A DNA stretch of 64,000 nt from positions 62,001-126,000 of the forward strand of contig NZ_QHKS01000013.1 in NCBI RefSeq assembly GCF_003353175.1. Reading direction: 5' to 3'. Positions 55,091 to 63,790 of this stretch are shown one piece after another (position 1 is the first letter of the stretch; the number at the start of each line of letters is the position of its first letter). The DNA comes from Paraburkholderia lacunae (GTDB taxonomy: Bacteria > Pseudomonadota > Gammaproteobacteria > Burkholderiales > Burkholderiaceae). A program made the translations under genes and the position numbers. A model generated the notes under the pieces. The model saw only the letters and a program-made list of their open reading frames with translations, searched no databases and was not told where the DNA came from.

Positions 55091-55391
55091 GACGACAAAA
55101 AAAGCCTGCCGTGGGAGCGGCAGGCCGAACATAAACTCGAGGTGCGATACCCCTGGGAGAAATCCCTCGAGTTGCCGATTCCGAGGACGGCGAACCAAGT
55201 GTAGGCGCAAGGAATCTCGCCGTGGGGTGAACGGCGGTGCGGGGCATGGTCTTGGCGAAATAAGCTAATGAAATGCAATCGATCAAGCAGACGAGTCCGA
55301 CACGAGTTCTGACGCAAATCTCTTCGCAACGGACGGCTTGCAGCCGGGCCTAATCTTGACGGGGTCCAACACTGGTTCGGCCGCCCTTCAA
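55091..55391 (-). repeat. Repeated structured element, copy B
   Basis: Similar to copy A (14638-14976) across its length, with the same right boundary (GACGACAAAA on the plus strand). It keeps the outer hairpin (TTGACGG...), the short frame opening MIDCISLAYFAKTM, the CTCGAG stem and the final terminator; the internal terminator of copy A is degraded here. Like copy A it lies downstream of a minus-strand gene, here a GlxA-type regulator. Nature unknown. Confidence 0.6.
55096..55125 (-). terminator. Intrinsic terminator ending repeat copy B
   Basis: On the minus strand GCCTGCCG and CGGCAGGC form an 8-bp stem followed by seven T residues, equivalent to the terminator at 14644-14676. Confidence 0.75.
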
Positions 55392-55506
55392 AGGTCGACC
55401 GGGAATCTTGTTTCATTGCACTTGGGACGATTCTCTTCAGATAGTTCGCCGTGGCGTTGGAGCGAAGACAAGCGCCTTCATCGCGACAAGACCTTGAAAT
55501 GGCCCG

Positions 55507-56505
55507 TTATGCCGACACACTCGAATGGCGCTTGCTGGAGCGATATTCGGTTGGCGTTGTCCCGAGATGCTTCCGGAAGAGTTTCGAGAGTCGACCGCCA
55601 CTGCCGATTCCGCAGCGGCGTGCGATCTTGTCGACCGGTAGATTGGTTTCGATAAGTAGACGGCAACTCATGTTCAGTCGCACATACAGTAGGAAATCGG
55701 AGGGCGTCACGCCCATTTCTATCTTGAAGCGCCGCAGAAAGTTTCGCTCGCTCATCACTGCGGCCTGTGCCGCGTCGTCAATCACGATCGGTCGATTGCC
55801 GTTCGCCGCTAACCACCGCGCCGCCGTCTGGATTGGTTCGCTGACGCAGCCCGACGTGCTCTTGCGTAAAATTGCGGTGAACTGCGTCTCCGCTGGTGGC
55901 GCCACCCAGTCCGCGATCTGGCCTGCAATTGCCGCGCCCAAATCCGCCTGGACAACTTTCAATGCAGTCTGCAATGGGCTGACCGGAGCGGCCAAAGCGT
56001 CAACGCGGGGAGAGTTCCACGTGGTTTCGCGTTCGCCGTAGTGCTGACCGCTGATGGTCTGTCCGAATCCAGCGGCTTCGAGCACCGGCCGCCCTTCACC
56101 AGTCGGAAAGACCAGTTCGCCACGTCGATAGGCGTCACGCAGCCAGGTAGTCAGACGTTCGTCGCGCAGTGCGTCTTGCATCTGCGTACCGCCCACAACG
56201 AATAGTGCGCGAAAACTGTCGGTTTGACGGAACGCTTCAATGCGTTCCGTCCAGACGAACACCGAAGACGAGCTGGCGATTTTGCCACCGGGCACGGATA
56301 GCAGGTCGACGTTGTAACGTGTTCCGCCGGGCTGCACCGTCTCGGCGAGCGCGTTTGCCGATTGGAATACCTCGACGATGGTGGCAGCCTCCGGCAACGC
56401 AAAGCCGCCGAACAGAACGATACCAATATGTCCGGCCGGTCGAGGGTTGAGCAGAATTTTCGAGCCCGCCGCGTTGTCGCCGTGAACGTCAGCAAAACAC
56501 TCCAT
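55507..56505 (-). CDS. GlxA family transcriptional regulator (DJ-1/PfpI + AraC), paralog 4
   Basis: A 332-residue regulator. Sensor domain: GHIGIVLFGGFALPEAATIV and FRALFVVGGTQMQDALRDER. AraC domain: MSERNFLRRFKIEMGVTPSD and LPVDKIARRCGIGSGGRLSK. ATG 56505 follows GGGGGAAAATTGAA, the same leader pattern as paralog 1. A perfect palindrome of the CGCCAA-N4-TTGGCG type lies 107 bases upstream. It is most like the paralog at 19901 in its DNA-binding domain. Likely function: control of polysaccharide or related genes; ligand unknown. Confidence 0.92.
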   Translation of the reverse strand: MECFADVHGDNAAGSKILLNPRPAGHIGIVLFGGFALPEAATIVEVFQSANALAETVQPGGTRYNVDLLSVPGGKIASSSSVFVWTERIEAFRQTDSFRALFVVGGTQMQDALRDERLTTWLRDAYRRGELVFPTGEGRPVLEAAGFGQTISGQHYGERETTWNSPRVDALAAPVSPLQTALKVVQADLGAAIAGQIADWVAPPAETQFTAILRKSTSGCVSEPIQTAARWLAANGNRPIVIDDAAQAAVMSERNFLRRFKIEMGVTPSDFLLYVRLNMSCRLLIETNLPVDKIARRCGIGSGGRLSKLFRKHLGTTPTEYRSSKRHSSVSA

Positions 56506-57212
56506 TTCAATTTTCCCCCGAAATTGATCGTTCTGTTCCAGCTGACTCGGAGCTGGATTAATTCCGACTGATCCTACATAAACATTAATCAAGCTGTTAT
56601 GTGGTGTCTAAATCCGCCAATATTTTGGCGGATACGATCAACGTCGTTCCTGAATTTCACTTTTCGATGTCTTCGGGAAAAGATTTCATATCTCTTTTGA
56701 AATAATTTGAAATAATGGGGCTGGGTGAAATGATTAGCTGATTGGCTTCTCTTAATTAAATTGGATATTTCAACGGAGCCAATAACTTCAGACTGGAGCG
56801 CTCGGAAGTCATCTTGAGGGAATCCCGTAACCGCGCCTTCACGCGGAGCTGGGCTCGCACACGCGAGACTATGGCGTGGCCGCCGGCGCGATGTGGAAGC
56901 GTTGAGTCAGATGGAAAGCACGCGGAGTTTGTCCGTGGGCACGACGCGATGACGTTTCAGGCCTTGCCTGCAAGCGGATCGGACGCTCGCCTTGGAGAAC
57001 TAATCCGTAATTCGCTGGGCGCTCGCCGGTCAGAATCATTCCGGGAGAATTGGCTTAGCCAGAACATGCACGGAAAGGCGATGAACTGCCCACCCGGATA
57101 AGTAAGAATCGCCAAAAAATCCAAATACCCCAGAGGACCGAAAGCGGTTCCCCCCTTTGACACCTGACCGGCGTTCGATCTCGCGCCGGTCACGTCCGTC
57201 GTATCCTGCGAG
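56506..57212. other. Regulatory and gene-poor interval
   Basis: Contains operator site 4 and AT-rich DNA (56680-56780). I see no gene with support between there and the DUF1330 gene. Confidence 0.45.
56612..56633. promoter_or_regulatory. Operator site 4, 22-bp near-perfect palindrome (CCGCCAA-TATT-TTGGCGG)
   Basis: Nine-base arms (ATCCGCCAA and TTGGCGGAT) separated by TATT, 107 bases upstream of the regulator start at 56505. Arms and spacing agree with sites 2 and 3. Confidence 0.7.
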
Positions 57213-57506
57213 TTATTCCGCGCCGCGAATGATCCGCAGATCGCGCTCGACAGCGTCGCCCAAGGCGGCGAGCGCTTTCTTGTATGCATCGCTTTCATAT
57301 GCGGCCACTGCCTGCTCGTATGTCGGAAACTCGATCACGACAGTCCGTTCCTTCAAGCCTTGCTCGCGAACCTCGTCGGCCGATCCGCGCACGATGAATT
57401 TGCCGCCGGCCGCGATCACTGCAGGACCTGCCAACTGCGCATAGGCTGCCAGCTTCGACGGGTCTTTCGTCTCTCGATACACGGTCACCCAATATCCTTT
57501 GCTCAT
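57213..57506 (-). CDS. DUF1330 domain-containing protein
   Basis: A 97-residue ferredoxin-like alpha/beta-barrel dimer of the DUF1330 family: KGYWVTVYRETKDPSKLAAY, AAGGKFIVRG, RTVVIEFPTYEQAVAAYES and a C-terminal DLRIIRG. Family role is unknown; related folds include monooxygenases. Start ATG 57506 follows AAGGAGATT. It stands alone on the minus strand. Confidence 0.92.
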   Translation of the reverse strand: MSKGYWVTVYRETKDPSKLAAYAQLAGPAVIAAGGKFIVRGSADEVREQGLKERTVVIEFPTYEQAVAAYESDAYKKALAALGDAVERDLRIIRGAE

Positions 57507-57669
57507 TTGAATCTCCTTGTTTTAAGGCGAGAAAGCAATTGCTGCCTTGCAAGCAACAGCAAAGGAATTATGGCACGCGTCGACATGCTCGTTGGTTGGC
57601 GCGTGCGAATGTTGTAAAGCATTGGGAAGTGAAGGGGCAAGTCCAGCAAGACACTGCCCCTCACTACGC

Positions 57670-57957
57670 CTAGATAAACAGGCCGCTCGAGACTTCGATA
57701 CGCTGGGCATTGACCCAGCGGTTGTCTTCGGACAGCAGCGACGCGATCATGGGGCCGATGTCGTCGGGCAAGCCCGCACGACCGAGCGCCGTCGCGTCCG
57801 CAACGCGCTTGTTGATCTCGGGATTGTCGCGGACCATGCCGTCGCTGAAGTCCGTGGCGATTGCGCCTGGAGCGACGGTGTTGACGGCGATTCGACGAGG
57901 ACCGAGCTCCTTCGCGAGATAGCGAGTCAGAACCTCGATCGCGCCTTTCATGGACGC
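57670..57957 (-). pseudogene. SDR oxidoreductase, C-terminal fragment
   Basis: The last third of a classical SDR is preserved (SMKGAIEVLTRYLAKELGPR, AVNTVAPGAIATDFSDGMV, then NRWVNAQRIEVSSGLFI). The cofactor site and the active-site Tyr are gone: similarity stops just before the catalytic Lys, at 57957, where an unrelated AraC fragment on the other strand begins. Confidence 0.85.
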
Positions 57958-58158
57958 TTGACGTCGATGACCCCGTTGCAATACCAGAAACAGCTGCGCT
58001 TGCTTGAAGCGCGCCATTTGATGGTGACAGGAGCCGCCAACGCCGAAGCGGCTGCCTGGCAAGTGGGCTATGAAAGCCCATCGCAATTCAACCGTGAATA
58101 CTCGCGCATGTTTGGAGCGCCACCCCGGCGTGACATCGCCGCATTGAAAACTGGATAG
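57958..58158 (+). pseudogene. AraC family regulator, C-terminal fragment
   Basis: A frame on the plus strand carries the end of an AraC DNA-binding domain (MTPLQYQKQLRLLEARHLM, then AAAWQVGYESPSQFNREYSR and FGAPPRRD). The rest of the regulator is missing. It abuts the SDR fragment base to base, marking a deletion or recombination join. Confidence 0.85.
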
Positions 58159-58210
58159 CCTGGTATTCCGTTCCGTTATCGGCATCTTCAGCGCGTTGGC
58201 CGCTGATGCC

Positions 58211-59086
58211 TCATGAGGCGCCGGTACCCTTCGTCATATTGTCCGCGGGTAACATGCCCGGCAAGGCCTCTACAAAGAAGTCCGCTTGCAAGGCGGCCCC
58301 AGCCCGGACGTCGTACTGGGCGAAGTCGCGCACACCCGCCGCCATCAGCACTTCGTCATCGAGGAAAAAGTTTCCTGAACACTCGCGGGCTGGACGCGTC
58401 AGGATATAGTGAGCCGCGTCGGCGACTATCTCAGGTGTGCGACACGCCCCGATCATGTCCTCGCCGCCAATTTCGTTTCGCACCGCAGCGGTTGCGATAG
58501 CCGTTCTGGGCCACAGCGAGTTGACAGCGACACCACGGTTCCTGAATTCGCCGGCAAACGCCAGCGTGAACAGACTCATCGTGTACTTTGCGATCGTATA
58601 CGCCGGAAAATCCTTGAACCACTTAGGATCGCTGACCAACGGCGGTGACAGCGTGAGGATGTGCGGGTTCGGCGAATTGACGAGGTGCGGCAGGCATGCT
58701 TGTGCACAGACGAAAGTGCCTCTGCCATTGACCCCATGCATCAGGTCATACCGTTTTACGGGGGTGTCGAGCGTGCCGGTCAGTCGAATGGCGCTCGCAT
58801 TGTTCACGAGTATATCGATGCCGCCGAATCGTCCGACCGTCTCGGCAACGGCTGCCTTTACACGTTCTTCGTCGCGAATGTCCACCACAAGCGGGAGCGC
58901 CTTGCCGCCGGCCTCTTCAATCGCGGCGGCGGCTGTATAAATCGTCCCTTCGAGGCGCGAGTCCGGGGCGGCCGTCTTTGCTGCAATCGCGATGTTCGCG
59001 CCGTCGCGCGCGGCTCTAAGTGCAATTGCAAGTCCGATGCCGCGACTTCCACCGGATATGAATAGGGTCTTCCCAGCGAGGTTCAT
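58211..59086 (-). CDS. SDR family oxidoreductase (HSDL2-like)
   Basis: A 291-residue short-chain dehydrogenase: cofactor motif ISGGSRGIGLAIALRAARDG, NNASAIRLTGT, and the Tyr/Lys pair in AYTIAKYTMSL. The long sequence after the core (residues ~200-291, with FLDDEVLMAAGVRDFAQYDV) is typical of the HSDL2/peroxisomal-like SDR subgroup. ATG 59086 follows CAGGAG. Substrate unknown, probably a fatty-acyl or hydroxy compound. Confidence 0.9.
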   Translation of the reverse strand: MNLAGKTLFISGGSRGIGLAIALRAARDGANIAIAAKTAAPDSRLEGTIYTAAAAIEEAGGKALPLVVDIRDEERVKAAVAETVGRFGGIDILVNNASAIRLTGTLDTPVKRYDLMHGVNGRGTFVCAQACLPHLVNSPNPHILTLSPPLVSDPKWFKDFPAYTIAKYTMSLFTLAFAGEFRNRGVAVNSLWPRTAIATAAVRNEIGGEDMIGACRTPEIVADAAHYILTRPARECSGNFFLDDEVLMAAGVRDFAQYDVRAGAALQADFFVEALPGMLPADNMTKGTGAS

Positions 59087-59326
59087 GGCCGTCTCCTGAC
59101 GATTCATAGCAGCATACAATTCTTTAGGCATTCCGGCGCGGGTGCGCAACGGCAACCCCCCTGTCGAGCCTTCCCCCTGGCGGCGCGATCGGGAAAATAT
59201 TCGATCGGCAACGGAATAACCAGGGCCTTCCAAGTGTTGCGCTCAAGCGCAAAGCCGGGTTCCGGAGCCACCGCTGCGTCTGCATTCCGCTCATCCCTCG
59301 AAAACTGCCATCTGAAGGACATCACC

Positions 59327-59848
59327 ATGTCGAACCACTCACGGCAAGCACGAAAGGCCGCAACCGCAACCTTTACCGCCCTCGTCATATCTTGCGCAAT
59401 GCCGGTCGGCGCGGCCCCGCTGGCGTCGGTTGCCGCACCGCCGGATACGCAGGTGGTCGCGTCGCTGATCGCTTCGGGAGTGCAAGTCTATTCTTGCGAG
59501 TTCGACGCCTCGCATCAACTCGGGTGGGTGTTCAAGAGCCCGTTGGCGACGCTCTACGACGCTCGCGGGCAGGAGGCGGTGCATCATTCGGCCGGTCCCC
59601 AATGGCAAGCACTGGACGGCAGCACGATAGTGGGCCACGTACTTGCGCAGGCGCCCAGTCAGACAGCCGGCAGCATCCCGCAGCTTCTGCTCGAAACCAG
59701 AAGCACCGCGGGCAGCGGCGAATTGTCCGTGGTTCGCTACGTGCAACGCCTCGACACCGAGGGCGGTGCGGCGCCTGCCGCAAGCTGCACGACCGAACAC
59801 GAGCTTGGCCGGTCGCCTTACGTTGCGAGATATGTGTTCCTGAAATAG
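59327..59848 (+). CDS. DUF3455 domain-containing secreted protein
   Basis: A 173-residue protein with a signal peptide (ATATFTALVISCAMPVGAAP). The DUF3455 body shows ASGVQVYSCEFDASHQLGWV, GPQWQALDGSTIVGHVL and LLETRSTAGSGELSVVRYVQ, and two Cys that could pair. Family role is unknown. ATG 59327 follows GAAGGAC. Confidence 0.9.
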   Translation: MSNHSRQARKAATATFTALVISCAMPVGAAPLASVAAPPDTQVVASLIASGVQVYSCEFDASHQLGWVFKSPLATLYDARGQEAVHHSAGPQWQALDGSTIVGHVLAQAPSQTAGSIPQLLLETRSTAGSGELSVVRYVQRLDTEGGAAPAASCTTEHELGRSPYVARYVFLK

Positions 59849-59966
59849 CCTTCCGGCCGGCGCGCCGTCTTTCTGGCGGCGCGCGGCGCTCCGTATCCAG
59901 GGAAATCCCCAAGCTCGATGCGGTCTATCATGGTAGAAACAGCATTCATCGGCGCAGGAGCAAACC

Positions 59967-60153
59967 ATGCCCTCCAATCCATCCGCTGAGCCGACTGACA
60001 AGCCTCTCGACCCCGCGCTGCCCTCATCGTCCGGCACGACCCGCGAGACCGCCTCGCAGGGATCGGCAAAACCCGGACGACGATCTTCCCGACACCGACG
60101 CGGCGGCGCCCGTACCTGACGAGCATCTTCCAGGCAGGAGCGACCACAACTGA
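59967..60153 (+). pseudogene. Small hypothetical gene with a frameshift
   Basis: ATG 59967 after GGAG opens a frame (MPSNPSAEPTDKPLDPALPS) that runs to TGA-terminated nonsense, while the next frame carries an acidic end DDDLPDTDAAAPVPDEHLPG with a stop at 60153. Removing one base in the A-run near 60070 joins them into a single ~60-residue acidic protein. Cause may be mutation or a sequencing error. Confidence 0.45.
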
Positions 60154-60314
60154 CTTAACCGACTTAGCGCTCCAGGCGCCGACGTCGTCCGCATTGATCC
60201 ACGCGGCACGCCCGGGAGACGACCACGCGCGCTTTCCCGCCGACGCCGCGAAGTCGAGAAACGGTCGCAGTTCAATCAAGGCATGTTCCGGTTCGAACCG
60301 GATGGGAGCAGATC

Positions 60315-60767
60315 ATGCAGAACGTGCTGGTAGGTTATGACGGGTCGCCATCCGCGCGACATGCCGTCAATTTTGCGGTCGATCTTGCCAAGCGCTTTGA
60401 CGCGCGCCTGCATGTCCTCGTCGTGGCACGCGCGCCGGATTGGGGTGCGATAGAACTGGAAAGAAAGGAAATGGTCGATTTCGAGTTGCGCCACGCCAAC
60501 GAGATTCTCGACGAAATCAAGGCGAAGCTCGTCTCGTATGGCGAACATCCCGAGTTCGATCTCGTGATAGGGCAACCCGCGAAGGAGATCGTGCTCTACG
60601 CGGAACGGCACGATATCGATCATCTTGTCGTCGGGCATCGCGGTCATACGCCGTTCGATCGCTGGCTGATCGGTTCAGTCGCCCGCCAGGTTCTCGCGTA
60701 TGCGCCGTGCGCCGTGACGATCGTGCGCGATCCGGCGACGATGAAAAAGGCACCACGCGAAGGCTGA
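60315..60767 (+). CDS. Universal stress protein (UspA family)
   Basis: A 150-residue Usp-fold protein: NVLVGYDGSPSARHAVNFAV at the start and the ATP-binding G-x2-G-x9-G-(S/T) signature near the end (GHRGHTPFDRWLIGSVARQV), followed by APCAVTIVR. It is predicted to bind ATP and act in stress survival. ATG 60315 follows GGGAGC. It is followed by the DsbA-like gene on the same strand. Confidence 0.95.
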   Translation: MQNVLVGYDGSPSARHAVNFAVDLAKRFDARLHVLVVARAPDWGAIELERKEMVDFELRHANEILDEIKAKLVSYGEHPEFDLVIGQPAKEIVLYAERHDIDHLVVGHRGHTPFDRWLIGSVARQVLAYAPCAVTIVRDPATMKKAPREG

Positions 60768-60900
60768 CTATCGTGACGCGCTGCCCCAAATCACATCCGG
60801 GGCGCGGTCCTGCAAATAATGGCGATCCAGGCTAACCTGTGCGCGGCCGTTGCTTCCCACCAAGCCGGCCGCGCAGCAAGTTATCCCCGTTAGGAACGCA

Positions 60901-61542
60901 ATGACACAACCGCTAACAATCGATTTCGTCTCCGACATCGCGTGCCCATGGTGTGCGATCGGCCTATCCTCGCTTCAGCTTGCGCTATCGCGCCTTGGCG
61001 AAGCAGTCGACGTCCAGATAACCGTCCATCCTTTCGAGTTGAATCCGCAGATGGGGCCGGACGGCGAGGACATTGTCGGCTACCTCGGCAAAAAATACGG
61101 CCGCACACCGGCGCAAATCGCCGAAACGCAAGCCATGATCCGCGAGCGCGGCGCGAGCGTGGGCTTTGCCTTCGGCCCGCGTACGCGCGTCTATAACACC
61201 TTCGATGCGCACCGCCTGATGCATTGGGCCGGTATCGAAGGCAGGCAGTTGCCGCTCAAACTGGCGCTGCTGCGGGCCTATCATTCCGAGGGCAAGGACC
61301 CGAGCGACCACGATGTCCTGGTCGAAGCAGCCCAATCCGTGGGACTCGATACCGCGAAGGCACTTGGCGTATTGCGAAGTGGGCAGTATGCCGAAGAGGT
61401 TCGTGCGGCAGAAGAAAAGCATCGGACGATGGGCATCCAGTCGGTGCCGGCGATCATCTTTAATCATCGCTATCTGGTGACCGGCGGACAACCCGTGGAA
61501 GCCTTCGAGCAAGTCATCCAGCAAATCCTCGCCGAAGTGTAG
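60901..61542 (+). CDS. DsbA family oxidoreductase (FrnE-like)
   Basis: A 213-residue thioredoxin-fold protein of the FrnE/2-hydroxychromene-isomerase-like group. Active site ACPWCAIG near the start, then a helical insertion, and the cis-Pro loop IQSVPAIIF. There is no signal peptide, so it is cytosolic, unlike true DsbA. ATG 60901 follows AGGAA. It likely handles thiol redox or detoxification. Confidence 0.92.
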   Translation: MTQPLTIDFVSDIACPWCAIGLSSLQLALSRLGEAVDVQITVHPFELNPQMGPDGEDIVGYLGKKYGRTPAQIAETQAMIRERGASVGFAFGPRTRVYNTFDAHRLMHWAGIEGRQLPLKLALLRAYHSEGKDPSDHDVLVEAAQSVGLDTAKALGVLRSGQYAEEVRAAEEKHRTMGIQSVPAIIFNHRYLVTGGQPVEAFEQVIQQILAEV

Positions 61543-61711
61543 TGTGGCGCCGCCACCGGCGCAGCGGTTCGCCATGACGGTGCCGATACAAGGGCTTCGT
61601 TCCATATTGCGTCAGCGAATCGAAAGTACCGGTTCATGCCTATGTCTTAATTCCGTTGCACATTCTCCTGCTCTTACCGAATGTTTCGTGACCACTCTAA
61701 CAGGACAGGAA

Positions 61712-63385
61712 ATGAAGACGATCAGGAGATGGATGCGCGTACGGAATGCCGTCGGCGCCGGCGTTGTGGTGCTCGCCGGCCTGCACGCCGCAGGCGCGGC
61801 GGCTAGTGAAGCGAATGAACACGGGCATGAAAATGAGGCAGTGAAGCACGTGTTGCTGATCAGCTTCGACGGCTTGCACGAGCAGGATGTCGCGCGCTGC
61901 ATCGGTTCGAACTCTTGCCCCAATCTCGCGTTGCTGGCCAAGGCCGGTACGACGTACACGAATGCCCACACGCCTGGCCTCTCGGATTCATTCCCGGGTC
62001 TCGCCGCGTTAGTCACGGGCGGCTCGCCGAAATCGGCAGGCCTGTTTTATGACGTGTCTTATGACCGCACGCTCTACGCGCCATCCGATACCAGTTGCAC
62101 CGGCAAGCAGGGGTGGAATGTCGTGTTCGACGAGACCACCGGCATCGATGGAGAGAATGGCGGCGCACTGAAGAATCTCAACGGCGGCGGTGCATTCAAT
62201 CCTCAGGCGATACCGAATGCGTTGATCAACGGTGTCTGCACGCCGGTGTATCCGCATAACTACGTGAAGACGAACACGATTTTCGAGGTGGTCAAGCAAA
62301 ACGTGAAGGGCGCCCGGACCGCATGGGCGGACAAGCACGCGTGGGGCTACGACTGGCTCAATGGACCGTCGGGAACAGGCGTTGACGACCTTTCCCGCAC
62401 CGAGATCAATTCGATCGATCCGGCTACTAACAGCGCCTACACCGACGTCTATACGCACACGGAAAAGTTCGACGACCTCCATGTGCGGTCGCTGATCTAC
62501 GAGATCGAAGGCAAGGATTCGACCGGCAAACCGGGTGCCGGCGTGCCGACCGTCTTTGGCGGCAACTTCCAGACCTTGAGCATCGCACAGAAGGCGCTTG
62601 TGACAAAGGGCGGCGGCTATCTGGACGCGAGCTTTACGCCGGGCCCGCAGGTGACGGCTGCGATTACGTACCTGGACGGGGCTTTGGGCCGCATCGTGTC
62701 CGAACTCAAGCAGCAAGGCCTTTACTCGTCGACGGCGATCATCGTCACCGCGAAGCATGGTCAGTCTCCGACGGATCATTCGAAGCTGGTGAAGGTCGGC
62801 GACACGCTCACGGCGCTGCTTGAAGCAAACAATTATCTGGATCCGAACGGCAACTTTGGGCAGGCCAACACGACGACCGGAAATCTGAATGACGGGACGG
62901 GTCTCGTCAATACGGGCTTCGTGCAGACCGACGACGTCGGGCTGATCTGGTTGCGCGATCAAAGTCAGCTGTCAGCGGTTGTGAAGACGCTGAAGGACAA
63001 TCTGAGCTGCAACGCGCCCGGCATTTGCGCGGATGGCCCGCAAGCGTACATTCTGTACGGCCCGCAGATTGCTGACCGGTTCGGCGATCCCGCTCGCGGA
63101 CGCACGCCCGACATTATCGTCCAGCCCAACCCGGGCGTCATCTATACGTCGAGCAAGTCCAAGGACGAGGAACACGGGGGCAATGCTCCCGACGACAACC
63201 ATCTCGGTCTCGTGGTCTACGTACCCGGCGCCCATCACGCCGGCAAGACCGTCGACGAACGGGTGCTGACGACGCAGGTTGCGCCGACAGTCCTGCGCCT
63301 GCTCGACGTCGACCCCGACCTGCTGCACTCGGTCGCGACCGAAGGAACGCGCACACTGCCTGGCTTCAATCGCGAGCACTTCTAA
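61712..63385 (+). CDS. Secreted alkaline-phosphatase-superfamily phosphodiesterase
   Basis: A 557-residue protein with a signal peptide (AVGAGVVVLAGLHAAGAAAS). Metal ligands and nucleophile region of type I phosphodiesterase/nucleotide pyrophosphatase are visible: LLISFDGLHEQD, SDSFPGLAALVTGGSP (Ser as candidate nucleophile), ITAKHGQSPTDHSKL-like VTAKHGQSPTDHSKL and EEHGGNAPDDNHLG near the end. It would cleave phosphodiester or nucleotide substrates in the periplasm. ATG 61712 follows AGGACAGGAA. Confidence 0.9.
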   Translation: MKTIRRWMRVRNAVGAGVVVLAGLHAAGAAASEANEHGHENEAVKHVLLISFDGLHEQDVARCIGSNSCPNLALLAKAGTTYTNAHTPGLSDSFPGLAALVTGGSPKSAGLFYDVSYDRTLYAPSDTSCTGKQGWNVVFDETTGIDGENGGALKNLNGGGAFNPQAIPNALINGVCTPVYPHNYVKTNTIFEVVKQNVKGARTAWADKHAWGYDWLNGPSGTGVDDLSRTEINSIDPATNSAYTDVYTHTEKFDDLHVRSLIYEIEGKDSTGKPGAGVPTVFGGNFQTLSIAQKALVTKGGGYLDASFTPGPQVTAAITYLDGALGRIVSELKQQGLYSSTAIIVTAKHGQSPTDHSKLVKVGDTLTALLEANNYLDPNGNFGQANTTTGNLNDGTGLVNTGFVQTDDVGLIWLRDQSQLSAVVKTLKDNLSCNAPGICADGPQAYILYGPQIADRFGDPARGRTPDIIVQPNPGVIYTSSKSKDEEHGGNAPDDNHLGLVVYVPGAHHAGKTVDERVLTTQVAPTVLRLLDVDPDLLHSVATEGTRTLPGFNREHF

Positions 63386-63790
63386 CGCACAAAGCCGTCA
63401 TCAGCGGCGGCGAGCGGCAAACAAGCGGCAAACAAGCGGCGCGACGCGACTCCTCGAGACGTTCAACGGTCTCAAGTCGCGTCGCTGCCGGGTTGGGGAG
63501 GCCAGCGGGCGGCCTCTCCAGCCGAACATCACTACACGGCACCCTCGCCAATCCATCTGTTCGGACATTTTCAGCGCGGCGCAGATGGCGCGGTTGAATG
63601 AAGCGGGCGAACGTCTCTAACGCACATACCATTCGTTGTTACCTCCGATACGCGGAACCGTTTTGACAAAAAACAAACCGCCTGGTCGGTTTACATTTTG
63701 AAATTGCGATGTTAGGCTTGCGCCTCACATGAACTGTCAGGTCTGGACCTCCCAGAAAGACAGCCGCGAAATCGGAACCCGGAGAGATAA
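63386..63790. other. Interval before the DUF3313 gene
   Basis: No gene. It has a short tandem repeat of GCGGCAAACAA (63414-63438) and, at the right, a TetR-like operator with an adjacent TTGACA. Confidence 0.45.
63675..63692. promoter_or_regulatory. TetR-type operator (AAACCG-CCTGGT-CGGTTT)
   Basis: AAACCG and CGGTTT are exact complements six bases apart, overlapping the region just after TTGACA (63663-63668), a good -35 hexamer. Operators of this AAACCGA...TCGGTTT type are bound by TetR-family repressors. No tetR gene is in the window. It would repress the DUF3313 gene about 100 bases downstream. Confidence 0.55.

Noticed and set aside
53466..56633. Complete genomic island with attachment sites
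   Set aside because: No tRNA, integrase or matching att repeats were found in the window.
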